Below are positions 14,887 through 22,794 of a stretch of DNA of 34,255 nucleotides, in pieces (position 1 is the stretch's first letter; every line of letters starts with the position of its first letter). The notes under the pieces are model-generated. The model was not told where the DNA came from and made no database searches. It saw nothing but the letters and a program-made list of their open reading frames with translations. Both the position numbers and the translations under genes were made by a program. The stretch is from NCBI GenBank assembly GCA_934503195.1, contig CAKSVM010000029.1, forward strand, positions 1 through 34,255, given 5' to 3'. Source of the stretch: an uncultured Eubacteriales bacterium (GTDB lineage Bacteria; Bacillota; Clostridia; Oscillospirales; CAG-272).

Positions 14887-15135
14887 ATGAACGAAGAAAC
14901 CCTCGCCGGAACCCCGGCGACCACAAACCCCGACGCCGATATGAAAATCGTCCCCGACCACGTCGCCGACGCAAACGCCGCCAACGCCGCCGAATCGACC
15001 GGACGCGTCAACGACGACGGCGGAACCACCGCCTTCTTCACCGCCGCGCAGGTCAGAGCCATGACCCCCGCGCAGGTCAGGGTGAACTACCCGAGAATCG
15101 TCGAGTCGATGAAGTGTAAGAGCTTTTTTGAGTAA
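14887..15135 (+). CDS. Small conserved-looking phage protein downstream of portal
   Basis: An 82-residue protein, Ala/Asp/Pro-rich and probably disordered up to about residue 48, then a compact C-terminal motif FFTAAQVRAMTPAQVRVNYPRIVESMKCKSFFE. Short proteins with a similar 'FF..eqVRamsp.eVr.Ny..I..SMk' ending sit beside portals and coats in Firmicutes phages; their role is not settled, and a scaffold-like or assembly role is a guess. ATG 14887 has AAAGAGG nine bases upstream. It is the last gene of the cluster; a host-like promoter follows 15 bp after its stop. Confidence 0.65.
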   Translation: MNEETLAGTPATTNPDADMKIVPDHVADANAANAAESTGRVNDDGGTTAFFTAAQVRAMTPAQVRVNYPRIVESMKCKSFFE

Positions 15136-15149
15136 TTTATAAAAACTCC

Positions 15150-15178
15150 TTGCAAAGCGCGCGGCTTCGTGATATAAT
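15150..15178 (+). promoter_or_regulatory. Sigma-A type promoter for the small lipoprotein gene
   Basis: TTGCAA (15150-15155), 17-bp spacer, TATAAT (15173-15178). It lies 36 bp before the TTG start codon. Confidence 0.88.
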
Positions 15179-15214
15179 ATATTGTAGGAAATTCTGCCGA
15201 AAGGAGTGTTTTTC

Positions 15215-15673
15215 TTGAAAATTCACACCGCCGCCGCGCTGCTGCTCGCCGCCCTCACGCTTTCGGGATGCGGGGCGGCGCGACTGCCGGACGGCTTTTC
15301 CGAAACGGTCGCCGCCGATCAGACGTCGCCGATTCTCCCGCCCGGCGAGAGGGTCGACGAGCCGCCCGCGCCGGAGTCCGAATCGACCTTTGCGCCCGAA
15401 TCAGCTCCGTTCGACAACCCCTACGACGCGATCGACTACCTCGAAGCCCTCCTCGGCTCCGAAAAATCAAAGGCGATTTACGATTCGCTCGAACCGAAGT
15501 TCGACGATTTCCGCGCGAGGTATTCCTCGACCGACGAAAACGGCGATGTTCATTACGGAAGTATTGTCAGAATGTTAATAAACTACACCTATTTTGAGGC
15601 TCTCGAACAGGCCGTCACCGACGCCGGAATCGAAACCGCCGCGCCGATCGACCCATCTGACTGGAAGTACTGA
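15215..15673 (+). CDS. Small lipoprotein of unknown function (TTG start)
   Basis: A 152-residue predicted lipoprotein. The signal peptide KIHTAAALLLAALTL ends in lipobox LSGC (cysteine at about residue 19), followed by a Pro/Glu/Ala-rich linker to about residue 62. A compact helical region follows (NPYDAIDYLEALLGSEKSKAIYDSLEPKFDDFRARYSS, then GSIVRMLINYTYFEALEQAVTDAG). The start is TTG 15215, eight bases after GAAAGGAG. A GTG at 15206 lies inside that ribosome binding site and is rejected. It has its own strong promoter and no partner gene; valS follows with a separate promoter. No family is recognised. Confidence 0.75.
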   Translation: MKIHTAAALLLAALTLSGCGAARLPDGFSETVAADQTSPILPPGERVDEPPAPESESTFAPESAPFDNPYDAIDYLEALLGSEKSKAIYDSLEPKFDDFRARYSSTDENGDVHYGSIVRMLINYTYFEALEQAVTDAGIETAAPIDPSDWKY

Positions 15674-15701
15674 AATTCCGCGAAAATTTTCACTTTTCCC
15701 C

Positions 15702-15730
15702 TTGACAAACCGCCACGGATGTGCTATAAT
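15702..15730 (+). promoter_or_regulatory. Sigma-A promoter for the T-box leader and valS
   Basis: Consensus TTGACA (15702-15707), 17-bp spacer, TATAAT (15725-15730), with an extended TGC before the -10. Confidence 0.93.
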
Positions 15731-15736
15731 ATTCAT

Positions 15737-16002
15737 ATCCCTAAAGGCACTGACGGGAAGGAGTAGACATCCCACCGGACGCTCAGAGAGCCGCTTTTGC
15801 TGTGACGCGGCCGTCCGATCTTGTCGAAGTAGTCCCCGAGCCGCGGTTTGAACGCCCGTTTGATTCCGGGTCAGTAATTTCCGCCGCCTTCTCAGCGTTA
15901 TGTGAGACGGAATTCGACTCATAATCGGCTTCCACAGAGTATAATGTCAGGTGGTACCGCGTAAATTCGCCCTGACGGACAGAAAGTCCGTCAGGGCTTT
16001 TT
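15737..16002 (+). promoter_or_regulatory. T-box riboswitch controlling valS (valine-tRNA sensing)
   Basis: The conserved T-box sequence AGGTGGTACCGCG is at 15949-15961. Its TGGT would pair with the ACCA end of uncharged tRNA-Val. Stem I is seen: AGTA of the specifier-loop S-turn (in GGAGTAGAC), the AGAGAG element at 15785-15790, and arms CGGACG / CGTCCG. On the 3' side of the specifier loop, GAA-GTA places the valine codon GTA at 15829-15831. The leader ends in a long terminator stem. Uncharged tRNA-Val should stabilise the antiterminator and raise valS expression. The class call is firm; the specifier position is read by eye. Confidence 0.93.
15969..16002 (+). terminator. Regulated terminator of the valS T-box leader
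   Basis: Perfect 12-bp stem GCCCTGACGGAC / GTCCGTCAGGGC (15969-15980, 15986-15997) with loop AGAAA, then TTTTTG. It lies 30 bp before the valS start codon. Confidence 0.93.
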
Positions 16003-16031
16003 GTCGTAAATTCACAAAAAAGGAGTACAAA

Positions 16032-18656
16032 ATGAACACCGAAATCAATCTCCCCAAGAACTACGCGCCCTCGGAATTCGAGGACCGCATCTACAAGGCG
16101 TGGCGCGACAACGGCTATTTCACGCCGACCCGCGACCCCGAAAAGAAACCCTTCACGATCGTAATCCCCCCTCCAAACGTCACCGGACAGCTCCACATGG
16201 GTCACGCGCTTGACGAGACCATGCAGGATATCCTCATCCGCTACAAGCGTATGCAGGGCTTCTCCGCCCTCTGGGTTCCCGGAACCGACCACGCCGGAAT
16301 CGCCACGCAGATCAAGGTCGAGGAAAATCTCCGCAAGGAGAACGGACTCACCCGCTATGACCTCGGCCGCGAAAAATTCCTCGAAAAGGTCTGGGAGTGG
16401 AAGGACAAGTACCACGACCGCATCGTCTCCCAGCTCGCAAAGCTCGGCTCGTCCTGCGACTGGTCGCGCGAACGCTTCACGATGGACGACGGATGCTCGA
16501 AGGCCGTCAAGGAAGTTTTCGTCAATTTGTACAATAAGGGTCTCATCTACCGCGGCAACCGCATCATCAACTGGTGCCCGCACTGCATGACCGCCCTTTC
16601 GGACGCCGAAGTCGAGTACAGCGAGCAGAATGGTAATTTCTGGCACATCCGCTACCCCTTCGCCGACGGTTCGGGCGAGGTCATCATCGCGACCACCCGC
16701 CCCGAGACGATGCTCGGCGACACCGCCGTCGCGGTCAACCCCGACGACGAGCGTTACAAGGACAAAATCGGCAAGATGTTAGTAATTCCGCTCGTGAACC
16801 GTCAGATTCCGCTCATCGGCGACGAACACGCCGACAAGGATTTCGGAACCGGCTGCGTCAAGATCACCCCCGCCCACGACCCGAACGACTTTGAGGTCGG
16901 TCAGCGTCACGGACTCGAAAATATCCTCGTCATGAACGGCGACGGCACGATCAACGCGAACGGCGGCAAGTACGAGGGCATGGATCGCTACGAGGCGCGC
17001 AAGGCCATCGTTCACGACCTCGAAGAGGGCGGCTGGCTCGTCAAAATCGAACCGCACGTTCACAACGTCGGCACCTGCTACAGATGTCACAACACCGTCG
17101 AGCCGATGACCTCGAATCAGTGGTTCGTCAAGATGAAGCCCCTCGCCGAGCCGGCTCTGAAGGCCGTTCTCGACGGCGAAACGACCTTCGTCCCCGAAAG
17201 ATTTACCAAAATTTACACAAACTGGATGGAAAACGTCCACGACTGGTGCATCTCGCGTCAGCTTTGGTGGGGTCACAGAATCCCGGCGTACTACTGCGAC
17301 AAGTGCGGCGAAATGGTCGTTTCGAAGACCGACGTTAACCTTTGCCCCAAATGCGGCGCGAAAATGCGTCAGGAGGAAGACGTCCTCGACACGTGGTTCT
17401 CGTCCGCGCTCTGGCCGTTCTCGACGCTCGGCTGGCCTGAAAAGACGCCCGACCTCGATTATTTCTACCCGACCAGCGTCCTTGTCACCGGCTACGACAT
17501 CATCTTCTTCTGGGTCGCGAGAATGATCTTCTCCGCCCTCGAAAACACCGGAAAGGCTCCGTTCGAGCACGTCCTCATCCACGGACTCGTCCGCGACGAG
17601 CAGGGACGCAAGATGTCAAAATCGCTCGGAAACGGCGTCGACCCGCTCAAAATCATCGACGAATACGGCGCGGACGCGCTCAGATTCGCGCTCATCACCG
17701 GAAACTCGCCCGGAAACGATATGCGCTTCTCGACCGCCAAGGTTGAGGCCGCGCGCAATTTCGCAAACAAGCTCTGGAACGCGTCGCGTTTCGCGCTGAT
17801 GAACCTCACGATCGAAAAGTGCAATCTCCCCGACGTCTCCGAAATGGCTCTCGAAGACAAGTGGCTCATCTCGAAGCTCAATACTTTGATAAGCGAAGTG
17901 ACAACCAACCTCGATAAGTACGAACTCGGCGTCGCGCTGGCAAAGCTCTACGATTTCGTCTGGGATGTCCTCTGCGACTGGTACATCGAGCTTGTCAAGC
18001 CGCGCCTTTCCGAGGGCGACGAGATCGCGCAGAACGTCCTCTGCTATTCGCTCACCGCGACGCTGAAGCTTCTCCACCCCTTCATGCCCTTCATCACCGA
18101 GGAAATTTATCAGGCTCTGCCGCACGACGACGTCAGCATCATGATCTCGTCCTACCCGAAGAGTGACGAAAAGTGCAATTTCCCGGCCGAGGAAGAGAGA
18201 ATGGCCGCGCTCATCGACGCGATCACCAAGATCAGAACCCGCCGCACCGAGATGAACGTCGCGCCGTCCAAGAAGGCGAAGGTCGTCATCGTCACCGAGG
18301 CGAACGATATCTATAATTCGGATACCGAACATTTCTTCCGTAAGCTCGCGTCGGCGTCGGATGTCATTTTCGCGCCGCACTGCTCGGACGAGAATTCGAT
18401 TCAGATCGTCGCGACCAAGGCGAACATCTATATCCCGCTCGGCGACCTCATCGACTTCGCCAAGGAGAAAATCCGCCTCAATAAGGAGCGCGAAAAGTGC
18501 CTGTCCGAAATCGACCGCGTGACAAAGAAGCTCGCCAACGAGGGCTTCGTCGCGAAGGCTCCGGCTCAGCTGATCGAAAACGAGAAGGCCAAGAAGACTA
18601 AACTCGAAGCGCAGCTCGTCGAAATCGACGCCGCGATCGCGAAATTACCGCAGTAA
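16032..18656 (+). CDS. valS: Valyl-tRNA synthetase
   Basis: Cytosolic class Ia synthetase of 874 residues that attaches valine to tRNA-Val with ATP. HIGH motif HMGH (55-58) after PPPNVTGQL; WVPGTDHAGIATQ; editing (CP1) domain with TTRPETMLGDTAVAVNP and DFGTGCVKITPAHDPNDFEVG; zinc-type cysteines WCPHC and YYCDKCGE...CPKCGA; WFSSALWPFSTLGWP; KMSKS at 527-531. An anticodon-binding helical domain and a C-terminal coiled coil (about 800-874) complete the full length. The start is ATG 16032 after AAAAAGGAG. The open frame continues upstream through the T-box leader, but that part is regulatory RNA. Expression is set by the T-box, and a strong terminator follows the stop. Confidence 0.98.
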   Translation: MNTEINLPKNYAPSEFEDRIYKAWRDNGYFTPTRDPEKKPFTIVIPPPNVTGQLHMGHALDETMQDILIRYKRMQGFSALWVPGTDHAGIATQIKVEENLRKENGLTRYDLGREKFLEKVWEWKDKYHDRIVSQLAKLGSSCDWSRERFTMDDGCSKAVKEVFVNLYNKGLIYRGNRIINWCPHCMTALSDAEVEYSEQNGNFWHIRYPFADGSGEVIIATTRPETMLGDTAVAVNPDDERYKDKIGKMLVIPLVNRQIPLIGDEHADKDFGTGCVKITPAHDPNDFEVGQRHGLENILVMNGDGTINANGGKYEGMDRYEARKAIVHDLEEGGWLVKIEPHVHNVGTCYRCHNTVEPMTSNQWFVKMKPLAEPALKAVLDGETTFVPERFTKIYTNWMENVHDWCISRQLWWGHRIPAYYCDKCGEMVVSKTDVNLCPKCGAKMRQEEDVLDTWFSSALWPFSTLGWPEKTPDLDYFYPTSVLVTGYDIIFFWVARMIFSALENTGKAPFEHVLIHGLVRDEQGRKMSKSLGNGVDPLKIIDEYGADALRFALITGNSPGNDMRFSTAKVEAARNFANKLWNASRFALMNLTIEKCNLPDVSEMALEDKWLISKLNTLISEVTTNLDKYELGVALAKLYDFVWDVLCDWYIELVKPRLSEGDEIAQNVLCYSLTATLKLLHPFMPFITEEIYQALPHDDVSIMISSYPKSDEKCNFPAEEERMAALIDAITKIRTRRTEMNVAPSKKAKVVIVTEANDIYNSDTEHFFRKLASASDVIFAPHCSDENSIQIVATKANIYIPLGDLIDFAKEKIRLNKEREKCLSEIDRVTKKLANEGFVAKAPAQLIENEKAKKTKLEAQLVEIDAAIAKLPQ

Positions 18657-18670
18657 TTTGTGCAAAAAAA

Positions 18671-18702
18671 ACAGAGACCGCCAAAGCGGTCTCTGTTTTT
18701 TG
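18671..18702 (+). terminator. Rho-independent terminator of valS
   Basis: ACAGAGACCGC / GCGGTCTCTGT stem (11 bp) with loop CAAA, then TTTTTTG, 15 bases after the valS stop. Confidence 0.95.
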
Positions 18703-18898
18703 TTGCTTTCTTGTAAATTTTCAGTAAACGCCCCGCGCCAGAACTTTTTTGTAAACAAAAAAGCGCGGAAATAAATTTTCCGCGAAGTAATCCCAAATCC
18801 AGTATCCCATGAACGCCTCCGGTGGCCGCCAACCCGGCCGCAGTAATAAAATTCTAAAACAAATCCAGTGTATAAAGTTTTGGAAGGGAGGTGGGGGT

Positions 18899-18946
18899 CC
18901 GGGGGCGGAGGGGGACTTTTTTCAAAAAGTCCCCCTCCGCCCCCGG
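18899..18946. repeat. Long perfect palindrome between valS and nadE
   Basis: Arms of 23 bp: CCGGGGGCGGAGGGGGAC plus TTTTT (18899-18921), a 2-base loop, and the exact reverse complement (18924-18946). On the left, from about 18870, is a purine-rich flank AAGTTTTGGAAGGGAGG that resembles the flank of the palindrome at 25637. It lies four bases beyond the nadE stop and may terminate nadE transcription. The other ~200 bp between the valS terminator and here contain nothing I recognise. Confidence 0.8.
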
Positions 18947-18950
18947 GAAA

Positions 18951-20894
18951 TCAATAATACTCGTGATAAGAAGCGTCAGAAGGCATACGCCAGTCGCCGC
19001 GGGGGGAAAGGGTGACGGAGCCGACCTTCGGGCCGTCGGGGAGGCAGGAGCGTTTGAACTGCTGGATGAAGAAACGGCGGACGAAGTTTTTGAGCCATTT
19101 GTGAATTGTTTCGGAACTGTATGTGTCGTGGAAGACATAATTCGCCAGATACTCGATCTTCTCCGGCTCGAATCCGAAGCGCAGGAAGTAGTAGAGATAG
19201 AAATCGTGCAGTTCGTATGGTCCGACGAGATCCTCGGTTTTTTGTGCAATTTCACCATTTTCGTCGGCCGGAAGCAGCTCCGGACTGACTGGAGTGTCAA
19301 GAATGTCGTAGAGAACCGACGAAAGCTCCGCGTCCTTCGCCGTGTCCGCGAAGAAACGAACGATGTGCCGCACCAGAGTCTTCGGAATCGACCCGTTCAC
19401 GCCGTACATCGACATATGGTCGCCGTTGTAGGTCGCCCAGCCGAGCGCGAGCTCCGAAAGATCGCCCGTTCCGATCACAAGCCCGTTCGACGCGTTCGCG
19501 ATGTCCATGATTATCTGCGTCCGCTCGCGCGCTTGTGAATTTTCATAGACTACATTGTAAACTTTTTCGTCATGTCCGATGTCCTTGAAGTGCTGATTGA
19601 CCGCTGCCTTGATGTCGACGCAGCGGAAGGTGACGCCGAGCCGCTCGCAGAGAATTTCCGCGTTCGACCGCGTCCGCGAAGTCGTGCCGAAACACGGCAT
19701 CGTCACCGCGATCACGTCGGTCCGCGGCCGCTTCAGAAGATCCATCGCCTTGACCGACACGAGTAGAGCGAGACAGGAGTCGAGTCCGCCCGAAATTCCG
19801 ATCACCGCGGTCGACGCGTGCGCGTGCTCGATCCGCTTCCGGAGGCCGAACGCCTGCATCCGGAGAATCGCCTCGCAGCGTTCGGCGCGCTCCGACTCGC
19901 TTTCCGGCACGAAGGGGTGCGGCTCGAACTTCCGCGTCAGTTCGGTGTCGGAAATTTCCATCTCGAAGCTGACGTCGAAGGCGTCCGAACGTTCGGCGAA
20001 GGATGTACAGCTGTCGAACGTCTTCATCTTCGTCCGCTCGGCGACGAGCTTCTGGACGTCGATTTCGGTCACGATCATCGGGCAGGCGACCTTCCCTTCC
20101 TCGTTCAGCGCGTTTTCGAAGGGCTTCGACTCGGCCAGAATCGTGCCGTTTTCGGAGATCAGATCATGCCCGGCGAAAACCATGTCGGTCGTCGACTCTC
20201 CGCAGCCCGCGTCGGCGTAAATGTAGCCGCAGATCAGCCGCGCCGACTGCCCGGAAACCAACTCGCGGCGGTACGAAGCCTTGCCGACCGTCTCGTCGGA
20301 CGCTGACAGATTGCATATAATTGTTGCGCCGTTAAGCGCAAGTTTTGTGGAAGGTGCTTCGGGAACCCAGAGATCCTCGCAGATTTCGCAGCCGAACGCG
20401 AACTCCTCCATCGCGGAGCATCTGAAAATAATCTTCGTTCCGAACGGCACATACTGCCCGCAGAGCTCGACCGTAAGAAGATCTTTTTCATCCGGCGCGG
20501 GCGAGAACCAGCGCAGTTCATAGAATTCTCCGTAGTTCGGCAGATTCTTTTTGGGCACAACGCCGAGAATCTGACCGTTCAGCATCACAACCGCACAGTT
20601 GTAGAGAGCCGTTCCGAAGCGGAGCGGCGCGCCGACGACGAGAACGCATCCGAGGTCGGCCGTCTCGGCCGCGATCTTCCCTATCGCCTCGCGCGCGCGG
20701 TCGATCAGCCGCTTCTGGAGGAATAAATCGCCGCAGGTGTAGCCCGTCACGCCGAGTTCGGGCGTCACGAGGAGCTTTACGCCGAGCGAATCGGCGCGGC
20801 GCGCGGCCGCGATGATCGCGTCCGAGTTCGCCGTCGTGTCGGCCACGACGACTTCGGGTGAAGCCGCCGCGACCTTGATAAATCCGTATTTCAT
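18951..20894 (-). CDS. nadE: Glutamine-dependent NAD+ synthetase
   Basis: A 647-residue two-domain enzyme of the last step of NAD synthesis: nicotinate adenine dinucleotide is amidated using ammonia released from glutamine. The N-terminal nitrilase-type glutaminase has its triad at E46 (VTPELGVTGY), K115 or K116 (VVPKKNLPNYGEFYE) and C172 (GCEICEDLW). The synthetase domain has the PP-loop SGGLDS at 368-373, GTGDLSELALGWATYNGDHMSMYGVNGSIPKTLV, and a C-terminal KRSCLPDGPKVGSVTLSPRGDWRMPSDA typical of the long bacterial form. ATG 20894 has GAAGGAAAA upstream. It is the last gene of the minus-strand operon, 26 bp after mltG. Confidence 0.97.
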   Translation of the reverse strand: MKYGFIKVAAASPEVVVADTTANSDAIIAAARRADSLGVKLLVTPELGVTGYTCGDLFLQKRLIDRAREAIGKIAAETADLGCVLVVGAPLRFGTALYNCAVVMLNGQILGVVPKKNLPNYGEFYELRWFSPAPDEKDLLTVELCGQYVPFGTKIIFRCSAMEEFAFGCEICEDLWVPEAPSTKLALNGATIICNLSASDETVGKASYRRELVSGQSARLICGYIYADAGCGESTTDMVFAGHDLISENGTILAESKPFENALNEEGKVACPMIVTEIDVQKLVAERTKMKTFDSCTSFAERSDAFDVSFEMEISDTELTRKFEPHPFVPESESERAERCEAILRMQAFGLRKRIEHAHASTAVIGISGGLDSCLALLVSVKAMDLLKRPRTDVIAVTMPCFGTTSRTRSNAEILCERLGVTFRCVDIKAAVNQHFKDIGHDEKVYNVVYENSQARERTQIIMDIANASNGLVIGTGDLSELALGWATYNGDHMSMYGVNGSIPKTLVRHIVRFFADTAKDAELSSVLYDILDTPVSPELLPADENGEIAQKTEDLVGPYELHDFYLYYFLRFGFEPEKIEYLANYVFHDTYSSETIHKWLKNFVRRFFIQQFKRSCLPDGPKVGSVTLSPRGDWRMPSDASYHEYY

Positions 20895-20920
20895 AAATTT
20901 TCCTTCGATATTTTGTAAAT

Positions 20921-22744
20921 TTAGCTTGAACGAGCCTTGCGGATGTTCGCCAGATGCTCCTCATAGGTCTCGGCGAAGAGCATATGACCCGTGCTGTCCG
21001 AGACGAAGAAGTAGTACGGCGTCGCGTTCGGGTAGAGCGCGTAGCGGATCGCGTTCAGGCCGGGGTTCGCGATCGGTCCGGGCGGCAGACCCTTGTGCGT
21101 GTAGGTGTTGTAGGGCGAGTCGTATTCCATGTCCTCCCCGGTCAGCGTGTCGGGGCGCGTGCCGGAATCGTGCTGCATCGCGTAAGCGACCGTCGCGTCC
21201 GAATCGAGCGTCGGGAAGGTCGCCGAATGGCTCAGTCGGTTGTTGAAAACCGACGAAACGTCGCCGAGATCGGCTGCGTAACGCGCCTCTTTCTCGATCA
21301 TCGAGGCCAAGGTTATCGCCTGATCGACCGTGATTCCGAGGTCGGTGCAGCGCGCGTAGTAGCCTTCCGCGAACTTTTTATTAAAGTTCTGTAAAAATTT
21401 ATCGATTGCCGTAGCCGCGCTCGAATCCTTGTAGAATTCGTAGGTGTCCGGGAAAAGATAGCCTTCGAGACGGTAGAAACGATCGGATGTCGTTTGCAGT
21501 TCGTTCACGAATCGGTAATCAAACTCGTAATTATTGATCGCGTCGACGAGTTCGTCACGCGTCGAAACGCCGTTCGCGACGAGCAGCTCGATGATTTCGT
21601 CAACCGTCGAGCCTTCGGGAATCATGACCGTGACGGTTTCGCGCTTCGTCGACTTCTTGAAGGTCGCGCGGATGTAGTCGTAGTTCTGATTCGTGTTGAC
21701 CTCGTAGTCTCCGGGGACGTATTCGGGGTAATTTCCGTTCTCGATATTCCGTTTTTCCTTGATATTTGTCCAGAGCTTGAACGCCCACGGATACTTGATC
21801 ACTCCGGCTTCTCCCAGTATATCGCCCAAATCTTCGATCGTCGTATACTCAGGAATCGTCACTTCGACGATTTTTTCCTCTTTTTTGAAGGCGAAGACGT
21901 CGTTCGCGGTATTTATTACAAATATAGAAAGCGGAACCGACACCGCGATGACGAAGACGATGTAGATGACCGCCTTGACCGCCGACATGATCGCGCTCGA
22001 AGCCGAGTCGCGCGCGGCGTTCCGGCGTATCGTCTGCCGCTCGACCGCCTGCCAGTCGTTGTTGACCTCGGGCGTCGTCCGATAGTTTTGATAACGATTT
22101 GGTTCGGCGGTATTCGGCGTGCGTCGAACCGGAAGGCTTTCCGGCTGATTTGCCCGGTTTTGCTGATGAGGCACAGTGCGATTTGTATATTCCGACGAAT
22201 TCGCGCCGCTCCGATTTGCCGTCTGCGGCGGACGCTGAGTGTGCGCGGTCGACTGCGTCGGCTGGTTGGCCGCCGGACGATTTGCGCTTGGCGTCTGAGT
22301 CGGACGCTGATTCTGAGTCACACGCGGAGTTCCGCTCACGTTTCCGCGCGCGACGGTCTGACCGGAATATTGTACGGGTATCTGATTCTGCGGCCGATTC
22401 TGCGAAGTTTGTTGTGAATTCTGACGATTGTTCGTCGGATTTATCACGGTCTGGTTGATCGGACGGTTCGGCTGCTCGGGCTTGAGCGGCTTTATCACCG
22501 CGCCGCCCGGCTGATTTGCGTCCGGCCGCGCCGTATTCGGACGCTGAGTCTGATTCGGACGCTGAACAGTCCGGTTCTGCGTCTGCCCCGGCGGAGTTTT
22601 CGGACGTGCGTTCGTATTTGCGAGCTTTTGCCGCGAGACAACCAGATCGTCCGGGTCGCGACGGAAGACGAAGGTCTCCTCACCAAGCTCGTCGGCGTCG
22701 TCTTTTCCTTTGTTAATCAGTTTGTCTTTGTTGTTTTCATCCAT
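20921..22744 (-). CDS. mltG: Endolytic murein transglycosylase MltG with long disordered N-terminus
   Basis: A membrane-bound enzyme that cuts nascent peptidoglycan strands and is thought to set glycan length. Of 607 residues, about 1-240 are cytosolic and strikingly low in complexity, rich in Gln, Asn, Pro, Arg and Thr (QTQNRTVQRPNQTQRPN and similar). One transmembrane helix follows (AVIYIVFVIAVSVPLSIFVI, about 250-270). The extracellular part has a LysM-like stretch (TIPEYTTIEDLGDILGEAGVI) and the YceG catalytic domain with LASMIEKEA (catalytic Glu near 484), SVFNNRL, LDSDATVAYA, SPYNTYTHKGLPPGPIANPGLNAI and YYFFVSDSTGHMLFAETYEEH. The catalytic part is full length; the N-terminal tail is unusually long. 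It lies between CPBP and nadE genes. Confidence 0.95.
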   Translation of the reverse strand: MDENNKDKLINKGKDDADELGEETFVFRRDPDDLVVSRQKLANTNARPKTPPGQTQNRTVQRPNQTQRPNTARPDANQPGGAVIKPLKPEQPNRPINQTVINPTNNRQNSQQTSQNRPQNQIPVQYSGQTVARGNVSGTPRVTQNQRPTQTPSANRPAANQPTQSTAHTQRPPQTANRSGANSSEYTNRTVPHQQNRANQPESLPVRRTPNTAEPNRYQNYRTTPEVNNDWQAVERQTIRRNAARDSASSAIMSAVKAVIYIVFVIAVSVPLSIFVINTANDVFAFKKEEKIVEVTIPEYTTIEDLGDILGEAGVIKYPWAFKLWTNIKEKRNIENGNYPEYVPGDYEVNTNQNYDYIRATFKKSTKRETVTVMIPEGSTVDEIIELLVANGVSTRDELVDAINNYEFDYRFVNELQTTSDRFYRLEGYLFPDTYEFYKDSSAATAIDKFLQNFNKKFAEGYYARCTDLGITVDQAITLASMIEKEARYAADLGDVSSVFNNRLSHSATFPTLDSDATVAYAMQHDSGTRPDTLTGEDMEYDSPYNTYTHKGLPPGPIANPGLNAIRYALYPNATPYYFFVSDSTGHMLFAETYEEHLANIRKARSS

Positions 22745-22794
22745 AAAAGAAACACCTTTCTGCGGTTATTCTGACAGATTCGCCAAAATTCGCG

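Noticed and set aside
16779..18380. Long minus-strand frames opposite valS
   Set aside because: Shadows of a certain synthetase gene, rich in Asp/Arg/Val, without start signals.
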